9,254 bases of DNA from an uncultured Marinilabiliales bacterium (GTDB lineage Bacteria > Bacteroidota > Bacteroidia > Bacteroidales > BM520): positions 1-9,254 of the forward strand of contig CALFIZ010000169.1 of NCBI GenBank assembly GCA_937877575.1, given 5' to 3'. Position 1 is the stretch's first letter; the number at the start of each line of letters is the position of its first letter. Below the pieces are notes generated by a model, which saw only the letters and a program-made list of their open reading frames with translations, searched no databases and had not been told where the DNA came from. A program made the position numbers and the translations under genes. This document shows, piece after piece, positions 1-5,718 of the stretch.

Positions 1-43
1 ACCGAGATCTACACTCTTTCCCTACACGACGCTCTTCCGATCT
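1..43 (+). other. Illumina P5/TruSeq adapter left in the assembly
   Basis: The first 43 bases equal the 3' 43 bases of the 58-base Illumina P5 universal adapter, ending in the ligation-site motif GCTCTTCCGATCT. Only the first 15 bases of the oligonucleotide are missing. This is library-preparation sequence, not biology; anything translated through it is artificial. Confidence 0.98.
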
Positions 44-216
44 AAAGCAAAATATTTCACCAGATATTCACTGCTATACACAATACATTCCATGATAGAT
101 CTCATATCATTTGCATATTGCATTTTTTCATGTAATCTCTGCAAGATGTCTTTCACCGCTTCCGGCAAATATGCGGCATCTGCTAACTGTCTGACTCTTT
201 CTCTTAACTGTTCCAT
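44..216 (-). CDS. Small hypothetical protein, 3' end replaced by adapter
   Basis: About 57 genuine residues are visible, a charged, helix-forming sequence starting MEQLRERVRQLADAAYLPEA. I do not recognise the family. The open frame runs on through the adapter and ends in DRKSVV, which is just the reverse-complemented adapter, so the real C-terminus is unknown. An ATG at 220-222 is possible, but the ATG at 214-216 sits 9 bases after a perfect AAAAGGAG ribosome binding site, whereas the upstream one is only 3 bases away, so I choose 216. The strong Shine-Dalgarno and the LexA-box-like site upstream look like Clostridia rather than the Bacteroidales genes further right. The gene is probably from another organism. 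Confidence 0.6.
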
Positions 217-225
217 CCGCATCCA

Positions 226-233
226 CTCCTTTT
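226..233 (-). promoter_or_regulatory. Strong Shine-Dalgarno, decides the start at 216
   Basis: Reading the minus strand, AAAAGGAG ends 9 bases before the ATG at 216-214. None of the Bacteroidales genes in the window has a comparable site, which supports a different origin for this end. Confidence 0.6.
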
Positions 234-246
234 CAGGTCACTTTCT

Positions 247-258
247 GTACATTTGTTC
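247..258 (-). promoter_or_regulatory. LexA-box-like operator
   Basis: On the minus strand the bases read GAACAAATGTAC, matching the Gram-positive LexA (SOS) operator pattern GAAC-N4-GTTC at 7 of 8 fixed positions. It lies just upstream of the ribosome binding site of the small minus-strand gene, where a repressor operator would sit. A chance match is possible because one half-site is imperfect. If real, the small gene would be DNA-damage inducible. Confidence 0.25.
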
Positions 259-298
259 CAAATAAATATTTATTTTTGTTTTTCGTCATGGTATTTAT

Positions 299-311
299 GC
301 GGCTTCGCCGC
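299..311. repeat. Short GC-rich inverted repeat
   Basis: GCGGC and GCCGC flank a TTC loop, giving a perfect 5-bp stem. On the plus strand it is followed by CCTTTT and then more Ts, so it could be a weak intrinsic terminator. It is too short to be sure. Confidence 0.3.
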
Positions 312-361
312 CCTTTTAGGTTTTCTTGGCATGTAGAGCCTAAGTATGTATTTCCATACGT

Positions 362-410
362 AAAAAGGACTGCGGTGGGGTGATTGGTTAACTCGCCAGA
401 TCCGCAGTCC
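362..410 (-). terminator. Intrinsic terminator for a minus-strand transcript
   Basis: On the minus strand GGACTGCGG (410-402) pairs perfectly with CCGCAGTCC (375-367). An inner GGCGA/TCACC pairing (397-393 with 383-379, one G-U) extends the structure, and TTTTT (366-362) follows at once. This is the layout of a rho-independent terminator. On the plus strand the downstream side lacks a T run, so the direction is minus. No protein gene ends just upstream of it. Confidence 0.55.
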
Positions 411-484
411 TCATACTTTGACTCGCCGTCCTATCCCTGGGGAGTTGCACCTCTGCAGAGCTCCTTGCGTTTCGGTTGGCGTTG
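362..484 (-). ncRNA. Candidate small RNA or leader ending at the terminator
   Basis: A minus-strand stretch of about 120 bases is bounded downstream by the 362-410 terminator and upstream by TATTTTCG (492-485), a near match to the Bacteroidales -7 box TAnnTTTG. It is richer in GC than its flanks, holds local inverted repeats (for example the CTCTGCAGAG palindrome at 452-461) and has no credible reading frame. It matches no RNA class that I can name; I compared it mentally with TPP, fluoride, SRP, 6S, 5S and tmRNA and saw none of their core motifs. It may equally be the end of a transcript from a foreign fragment. Confidence 0.25.
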
Positions 485-508
485 CGAAAATACAAAAAAG
501 GGAGATTG

Positions 509-542
509 TTTGCAAGAAATAGCTGGTGTTTTGCTATCTTTG
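509..542 (+). promoter_or_regulatory. Bacteroidales-type promoter of the C69 peptidase gene
   Basis: TTTG at 509-512 and TATCTTTG at 535-542 fit the Bacteroidetes primary sigma factor consensus (-33 TTTG, -7 TAnnTTTG). The spacing of 22 bases is slightly long. Transcription would start near 548-550, only about 15 bases before the ATG at 563. This promoter would serve the peptidase and the GSCFA gene behind it. Confidence 0.6.
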
Positions 543-562
543 TGTGACCAAACATTAAAGAT

Positions 563-2119
563 ATGAGCATAAACACCAGCTTCATGTACCATGCATTCGG
601 AGTAAGAAACATGGAATGCACTTCCATCACCGTAGGCAAAAAGGCTTCCGCTGACGGCTCAGTCATAACTTCCCACACTGACGACAGTCACCGCACACGG
701 ACAAACATGCTTGTTGAAAAGGCTGCCGACCATAAGAAGGGTGACATGGTCACCATGTACAAACGCCAGTGGGCAAAGAAAGTCGAAGGGAAGATGGACA
801 GGTACGAGAACATCGAAATCGGTGAGATTCCGCAGGTTAGACACACCTACCAGTTTCTCAACACGGCATACCCTTGTGTCAACGAAAAGCAACTTGCTAT
901 CGGTGAATCGACATTCGGCGGAAGACCCGAACTCAAGTCCGATGATGGGCTGATTGACTGCCAACGGTTATGTATGCTGATGCTTCAAAGATGCACCACT
1001 GCCAGAGAAGCGATAAAAATGGCAGGTGAACTGTTAGAAAAATACGGATGGAATGATGCCGGAGAATGTCTCACCATCGCTGACAAAAACGAAGTATGGC
1101 ATTTCGAGGTACTCGGTCCCGGCAAAGACAAAGTCGGTGCAGTGTGGGCCGCGCAACGTGTTCCCGACGACCACATATCAGTCAACGCCAACGCATCGAG
1201 AATAAGGAGAATCGACCTCAACGACAAGGATTTCTTCATGGCATCGAAGAATGTTTACTCGCTTGCCGAAGAAAACGGCTGGTGGGACAAAACTCAGGGC
1301 GAATTTGAGTTTGCATACGCCTACGCTCCAAGCTCACGCACAAGTATCGCTTGCAGCCGCCGCGAATGGCGCGTCTTTAACCTCCTCGCACCGTCGCTGA
1401 AACTCGACCCCAACGCCGAAAACTTCCCGTTCTCCGTCAAACCCGACACCTTGGTTTCTGTCGCCGACCTGGTAAAAGTCTTCAAAGACTATTACGAAGG
1501 AACCGAGTATGACATGCGCCAAAGCCTTACCGTCACCGATAAGGACGGTAAAACGATAATCTCTCCGATGGCTAATCCATTTATGAAGAACGATGAACTT
1601 AAAATGCTGAAAATCAATGGCGCATGGGGATGGAGATTTGAACGCAACATAGCCGTCCATTTCACAGTCTATGGAACCATCATCCAATGCCGCGGCTGGC
1701 TGCCCGATGAAATAGGCGCATTATGCTGGTTCGCACTCGACAACATTGCCTCATCAATCTATGTTCCTATCTATGCCAATGTCACCGACTTGCCTTCCGA
1801 ATACAAGACTGACGGACGTGAAACCGGATTCAGCCGCTCATCAGCATGGTGGTGCTTCAACCGACTTGGAACATTGACGGCACAACGCTGGGGCGACATG
1901 CACAAAGTCGTTGACGCAGTCTGGAACCCGATGCAGGAACAGTTCTTCGAAGACCAATTAGCAACAGACAAAACGGCTATCACACTTTATAACAAAAAAG
2001 ACCGCACGGGAGCTATCAGGACACTGACTGAATTCACGAGCAAGTGCGGCAACGAAGCCCTCAATGCAGCATGGGAAACCGGAGACAAACTCTGGACTAT
2101 CTTCGACGGACAATGGTGA
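563..2119 (+). CDS. C69 family dipeptidase
   Basis: The protein (518 residues) is an Ntn-hydrolase of peptidase family C69, which cleaves dipeptides using an N-terminal cysteine exposed by removing a short leader. The nucleophile is Cys19 in ECTSITVGKKASADGS, followed by the family's GEST motif at 114-117, then HFEVLGPG and WAAQRVPDDHISVNANAS in the middle. There is no signal peptide, so it should be cytoplasmic. The start at 563 fits the promoter just upstream. Met17 (611) is an alternative that would leave a two-residue leader, close to the short leaders of cytoplasmic C69 enzymes. The 16 residues before Met17 contain TSFMYHAFGVR, which resembles the N-terminus of ISL3-like transposases. 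It likely shares a transcript with the GSCFA gene and may recycle peptides. Family assignment is firm, substrate is not. Confidence 0.92.
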   Translation: MSINTSFMYHAFGVRNMECTSITVGKKASADGSVITSHTDDSHRTRTNMLVEKAADHKKGDMVTMYKRQWAKKVEGKMDRYENIEIGEIPQVRHTYQFLNTAYPCVNEKQLAIGESTFGGRPELKSDDGLIDCQRLCMLMLQRCTTAREAIKMAGELLEKYGWNDAGECLTIADKNEVWHFEVLGPGKDKVGAVWAAQRVPDDHISVNANASRIRRIDLNDKDFFMASKNVYSLAEENGWWDKTQGEFEFAYAYAPSSRTSIACSRREWRVFNLLAPSLKLDPNAENFPFSVKPDTLVSVADLVKVFKDYYEGTEYDMRQSLTVTDKDGKTIISPMANPFMKNDELKMLKINGAWGWRFERNIAVHFTVYGTIIQCRGWLPDEIGALCWFALDNIASSIYVPIYANVTDLPSEYKTDGRETGFSRSSAWWCFNRLGTLTAQRWGDMHKVVDAVWNPMQEQFFEDQLATDKTAITLYNKKDRTGAIRTLTEFTSKCGNEALNAAWETGDKLWTIFDGQW

Positions 2120-2127
2120 GACAAGCT

Positions 2128-3075
2128 ATGAATGCAGAGCTGTTCAGAACGACTTTTGACATTCCGGAGTCGAAATACAAAATAACTTACAATGAGCATT
2201 TGATGTTCATTGGCTCGTGTTTTTCCGAGAATATCGCCGGCAGAATGAAATCATTGAAATTCAACACGTTGGCAAACCCTTTCGGGATAATGTTCAATCC
2301 TTTGTCAATTGAAAACTGCCTCCGACAAGTCATAAACGGAAAACTCTACAAGCCGGAAGACCTTATTGAATATAATGACAAATGGCTGAGCCTCGACCAT
2401 CACGGTGATTTCTCCGACATTGACCGTCAGGCATGTCTTGAAAAAATCAATATGGCGGTTCAGGATGCCAATACAGCAATAAAAGACACTTCCTTTGTTT
2501 TCATAACCCTCGGCACATCAGTGGTTTACTTCTATAACAAAACCGGACTTCCAGCAGGCAACTGCCATAAGATTCCGGCAAACAATTTCACCCCGCGAAG
2601 AATCTCGCTGCAAGAAACCGTAAACAGTCTCGATAACATCACTCGGATGATTTCCGAAGCAAATCATAATGCACATATCATCTTCACTGTCAGCCCGATA
2701 CGCCATTGGAAAGACGGTGCGGTTGAAAACCAGAGAAGCAAATCCACATTAATATTGGCAATTGACGAAATATGCAGAAAATACGGTGACAAAGTCGGAT
2801 ATTTCCCCGCTTACGAAATCATGAACGATGAGCTGCGCGACTACCGTTTCTATGCTGGTGATATGCTGCACCCGAGTGCAACAGCCGTGGAATATATTTG
2901 GGACATCTTCAAAAAAACATACGTTGATGCGTCATGCCACGAAAGAATCATACTGACTGACAAGCTGAACAAGGCATTAGCGCACCGTTTCGAGCACACG
3001 CCGTCAGCAACTGAGAAGGCAAAATTTGATGAATACGTTGATGGTCTGCGGAAACAATTGGACTCAATCCAGTAA
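2128..3075 (+). CDS. GSCFA domain protein (SGNH-like hydrolase fold)
   Basis: The 315-residue protein matches the GSCFA family, a group related to SGNH/GDSL hydrolases and common in Bacteroidetes; its substrate is unknown. The naming motif appears as FIGSCFSEN at residues 28-36 (GSCFS rather than GSCFA). TLGTSVVY and TVSPIRHWKDG follow, and DMLHPS (245-250) near the C-terminus supplies the Asp and His of a likely catalytic set. There is no signal peptide. I start at the ATG at 2128, 8 bases after the peptidase stop; the in-frame ATG at 2113 would overlap the peptidase gene by 7 bases. The frame is open further up, but that is only the shadow of the peptidase gene. The tight spacing indicates one operon with the C69 peptidase. 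Its 3' end is 4 bases from the end of the convergent U32 gene, with no terminator visible. Confidence 0.88.
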   Translation: MNAELFRTTFDIPESKYKITYNEHLMFIGSCFSENIAGRMKSLKFNTLANPFGIMFNPLSIENCLRQVINGKLYKPEDLIEYNDKWLSLDHHGDFSDIDRQACLEKINMAVQDANTAIKDTSFVFITLGTSVVYFYNKTGLPAGNCHKIPANNFTPRRISLQETVNSLDNITRMISEANHNAHIIFTVSPIRHWKDGAVENQRSKSTLILAIDEICRKYGDKVGYFPAYEIMNDELRDYRFYAGDMLHPSATAVEYIWDIFKKTYVDASCHERIILTDKLNKALAHRFEHTPSATEKAKFDEYVDGLRKQLDSIQ

Positions 3076-3079
3076 AAGA

Positions 3080-4906
3080 CTACCGCGACACATTTATCAC
3101 ATTCATCTGACATTTTGTACAGTCGAACTTCAATTCATAGCGCTTGCCGTTGTTTTCGAGAAACAGTCTGCCCTTGTATTCCCCATCAACATTCCTTGAT
3201 TTCAGACACTGTCCCATTTCATAACGGAGACAATACTTTGTGGTCATCAGCACTATGTCGTTGCAGTCACGGGTTGAATCCGGACCCGCCTCAAGTTCGG
3301 TCACATGATGCCTGTGATAGAAATCCATTGCCAACTTATTGGTAATGTTTGTCCTATAATCAACTTCACCTGTGATATACGGAACATCTGTTTTCTCAAA
3401 CTGCATGTCATCTGACTTGAATTTATTACGTCGGACATCGAGCAGATTTTCCACACACACCCGCCGCAATTCATTCAGCACAGAAGCAGGAACAAAATAG
3501 GTTTCCGCGCTATTATCAACAAAATCAACAAGTTTGAAAGGAGTCTGCCCCAATTTCGACAGTTGCTGCCAAATCTGAGTGCGAGCCTTTTCAGCATTAT
3601 TTGCAGGAGTATGCTCCAAAGTGACCTCAGCAGTCGCTATACATCCGTCCTCATCTGTAATTTTCAATCCGAATCCGGAATCAGATGGGGCAAATTCCAT
3701 ATTCACGGCAATTTTACGCTCTGCCGAATCATCCCGCTGAAGCAGTCTTTCAAATTCCATGTCATTGTTTCGGTACAGAATTGTACCCTTCTTAATATTG
3801 ACAGGTTTATTTGGTGTGATGATATTGTTTTGGAATCTGTTCACAAGAAACCCGTCGAGTCCTTCATTGTTAAAAAAGCAGATTCCATCGCCATTATGAA
3901 GTTCCTCCGACACCTCAACTCTTATAGCATCAGTGTATGATGCCAAGACTTTGCCGATTTTTTTCCCGAGAGATTTTTGAGTGAGATATGATGCCATCTG
4001 CGAGCGGATCCCATCCAGCATATAGGTTGTAAATCCTCTGTTAAACGTCCTTTCAGGGTCGGGAGCAAATGAAAACACAGTAGTGCCTGAGGATGTTTTA
4101 TAATAGTTACCACCAAGATTATCAATAAGTTGACGATAATATGCGGTTATATTTTTCACATAGCTCAAATCTTTGAGCCTGCCTTCGATTTTAAACGATG
4201 AAATTCCGGCGGCAGCAAGTAGTTTCAGATATTGTGAGGCGTTGAAATCCCGTAGGGAGAGGAGGTGTTTGTCATGGACGAGGACATCACCGTCTTCATT
4301 CAGCAAATCATACTTTGAGCGGCAAGGCTGTGAGCAGTTGCCCCTGTTGCCGCTTCTGCCGTTGATGGAAAGACTCATGTAGCACTGGCCGCTGTAACAC
4401 ACGCATAATGCGCCATGAATGAAACTTTCCAATTCCACCGTAGTGTTTTTTCGAATGTCCATGATTTCGTTGACAGACAATTCACGCGGCAATGTGACTC
4501 GCTGGAAACCGGATTGTTCGAGGAACAGGACTTTTTCCGGAGAAATATTGTGCATCTGCGTGCTCGCATGAATTTTTATCGGTGGCAGGTCCATTTCAAG
4601 AATGCCCATGTCCTGAACTATTATGGCATCCACTCCGGCATCATAAAGTTCGTAAATCATCTTACATGCATCTTCGAGCTCATCATCAAACAACAGGGTG
4701 TTGACTGTAACGAAGACCTTTGCGTTGAAGACATGAGCATAATTGACAAGTTGGACTATATCTGCTATTGAGTTGCCTGCCGCGCTGCGTGCTCCGAACC
4801 TCGGCGCACCGATATACACAGCGTCAGCGCCATGATTCACAGCAGCCTTCCCGAACGCAAGATTCTTTGCCGGTGCCAGCAGTTCCAGTTTAAAATCGTT
4901 TTTCAA
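3080..4906 (-). CDS. U32 family protein (RlhA/TrhP-like, Fe-S RNA hydroxylation type)
   Basis: The 608-residue protein belongs to peptidase family U32. Characterised relatives (RlhA on 23S rRNA, TrhP on tRNA, UbiU/UbiV on ubiquinone) are hydroxylation factors with a [4Fe-4S] cluster, not proteases. The N-terminal half is TIM-barrel-like (LELLAPAKN at 7-15, GADAVYIGA at 26-34). The family signature is ESFIHGALCVCYSGQCYMSLS at about 160-180, with candidate cluster ligands Cys168, 175, 191 and 195, then KIEGRLK at 239-245. Its length is nearer to RlhA (about 650) than to short U32 proteins, so an RNA target is likeliest. The C-terminus adds four cysteines (559, 567, 596, 599) in a C-x7-C...C-x2-C arrangement. 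The start codon is TTG: an in-frame TAA lies 12 bases upstream and no nearby ATG fits LELLAPAKN. It is convergent with the GSCFA gene. Confidence 0.9.
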   Translation of the reverse strand: MKNDFKLELLAPAKNLAFGKAAVNHGADAVYIGAPRFGARSAAGNSIADIVQLVNYAHVFNAKVFVTVNTLLFDDELEDACKMIYELYDAGVDAIIVQDMGILEMDLPPIKIHASTQMHNISPEKVLFLEQSGFQRVTLPRELSVNEIMDIRKNTTVELESFIHGALCVCYSGQCYMSLSINGRSGNRGNCSQPCRSKYDLLNEDGDVLVHDKHLLSLRDFNASQYLKLLAAAGISSFKIEGRLKDLSYVKNITAYYRQLIDNLGGNYYKTSSGTTVFSFAPDPERTFNRGFTTYMLDGIRSQMASYLTQKSLGKKIGKVLASYTDAIRVEVSEELHNGDGICFFNNEGLDGFLVNRFQNNIITPNKPVNIKKGTILYRNNDMEFERLLQRDDSAERKIAVNMEFAPSDSGFGLKITDEDGCIATAEVTLEHTPANNAEKARTQIWQQLSKLGQTPFKLVDFVDNSAETYFVPASVLNELRRVCVENLLDVRRNKFKSDDMQFEKTDVPYITGEVDYRTNITNKLAMDFYHRHHVTELEAGPDSTRDCNDIVLMTTKYCLRYEMGQCLKSRNVDGEYKGRLFLENNGKRYELKFDCTKCQMNVINVSR

Positions 4907-4927
4907 GATTATTTTAGTTTACTCACG

Positions 4928-4935
4928 CAAAAGTA
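4928..4935 (-). promoter_or_regulatory. -7 box of the U32 gene
   Basis: On the minus strand TACTTTTG fits TAnnTTTG exactly. Transcription would begin near 4921, about 15 bases before the TTG start, so the leader is very short. A clear TTTG at the matching -33 distance is not visible, so the call rests on one box. Confidence 0.4.
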
Positions 4936-4947
4936 GAGAAAATAAAT

Positions 4948-4955
4948 TATCTTTG
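4948..4955 (+). promoter_or_regulatory. -7 box of the PNGase F-like gene
   Basis: TATCTTTG fits the Bacteroidetes -7 consensus TAnnTTTG and predicts a transcript start near 4962, giving a leader of about 40 bases. The -33 element is weak. It lies 12 bases from the opposing box of the U32 gene, so the two divergent promoters overlap and could interfere with each other. Confidence 0.5.
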
Positions 4956-5001
4956 TAGTATTGAATACAAATGAATTATTAACCATTAAATTCATATTAA
5001 C

Positions 5002-5718
5002 ATGAAAAGATTTTTAAGCATTTCCATATTGCTGCTGACTATGGCAGGATTTGTCAGTGCTCAAGAGACATTCACTTACGATTTCAACAGTCTAAGCATA
5101 GGAGATCTCAACGGGCAGGATGGTTGGATTTCAGTGAAGCACAGTGCCGGCGGAGGCCACAATGTTGTTGACGAAGTCGGTCCCGGAGGCTTGGTTACAC
5201 CCGATGAAACCCTCGGGGTATTCTTCAAAAATGCCAACACAAACTATGGTGAAGTCGCCACTCACAAATATGCCGAGAATTTTCCGATAGACTTCTCATT
5301 AGGAGGAACTTACCAGATAGAAATGGATATGGCACGAAACTGGTGGGGCACTCTTTTCGGAGTCGGTTACGATGCTGACGGCAACGGTGTGATTCTGCCT
5401 CCTATGAATTACGAGACCACACAGCCGAATCCGAACCTTCAAATCGAAGACGGAGGTGTATATTTCGTCACCACCGGCAATTCAACAAATCCGAAATTCA
5501 TCAACGGGATGGTGCTGCCTGACAACACTCTGCCTGTTGACTTCGACTACACTAACGACAATGCCTGGACACGCTGGCGCATTCTTCTTGACATGGATGC
5601 CAACAACGGTGCCGGAAGCGTGGCGCTTTTTGCCGACTGGTCTTGTTCGGGTGATGACTTCGAGCCGATAGCTGAAATACAAGGTCTGAATATGGGGCTG
5701 CAATACCCAATAAATTAA
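5002..5718 (+). CDS. PNGase F-like secreted protein, 5' part before frameshift
   Basis: This frame holds the first part of what should be one 817-residue protein running to 7454. It opens with a Sec signal peptide, MKRFLSISILLLTMAGFVSA, cleaved after about residue 20. A beta-rich region of about 200 residues follows (TFTYDFNSLSIGDLNGQDGW at the start, WTRWRILLDMD near the end), resembling the jelly-roll/LamG-like modules of secreted Bacteroidetes proteins, probably for binding glycans. Genuine sequence ends at about LNMGL (residue 233); the last residues QYPIN are out-of-frame reading. Adding one G to the GGGG run at 5694-5697 would give NMGAAIPNKLTIDG and join the two frames with no stop. 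The start has a Bacteroidales promoter about 50 bases upstream. No other candidate start is needed. Confidence 0.85.
   Translation: MKRFLSISILLLTMAGFVSAQETFTYDFNSLSIGDLNGQDGWISVKHSAGGGHNVVDEVGPGGLVTPDETLGVFFKNANTNYGEVATHKYAENFPIDFSLGGTYQIEMDMARNWWGTLFGVGYDADGNGVILPPMNYETTQPNPNLQIEDGGVYFVTTGNSTNPKFINGMVLPDNTLPVDFDYTNDNAWTRWRILLDMDANNGAGSVALFADWSCSGDDFEPIAEIQGLNMGLQYPIN

Larger units (their letters stand above)
217..562. other. Intergenic stretch with probable join of two origins
   Basis: No convincing protein gene lies here. It holds the ribosome binding site and LexA-like site of the left gene, a 16-base perfect AT palindrome (260-275), a GCGGC/GCCGC hairpin (299-311), a small GTATG/CATAC hairpin (344-359), a strong hairpin with a U-run on the minus strand (362-410) and a Bacteroidales-type promoter (509-542). 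The sequence style changes from Firmicutes-like to Bacteroidales-like inside it. I cannot fix the join more closely than about 260-480. Confidence 0.5.

Noticed and set aside
362..484. TPP riboswitch or a tRNA in the structured minus-strand stretch
   Set aside because: GATCTGG and a D-arm-like piece caught the eye, but the TPP core (CTGAGA, ACCTGA) and the tRNA T-loop (GGTTCGA) are missing.
384..678. Open frames on both strands upstream of and overlapping the start of the C69 gene
   Set aside because: They overlap a promoter, a terminator-like hairpin and the C69 coding region, resemble no known protein, and look like chance frames.
2044..2127. An earlier start for the GSCFA protein at 2044
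   Set aside because: It would overlap the C69 gene by 76 bases, and the extra residues (MRQRSPQCSMGNRR) are out-of-frame peptidase sequence.
4173..4771. Plus-strand open frames inside the U32 gene
   Set aside because: They lie antisense to a well-supported 608-residue protein and show no protein family features.
5690..5718. Programmed ribosomal frameshifting in the PNGase-like gene
   Set aside because: No slippery heptamer precedes the shift and no strong downstream structure is obvious; a lost G in a G run explains it more simply.
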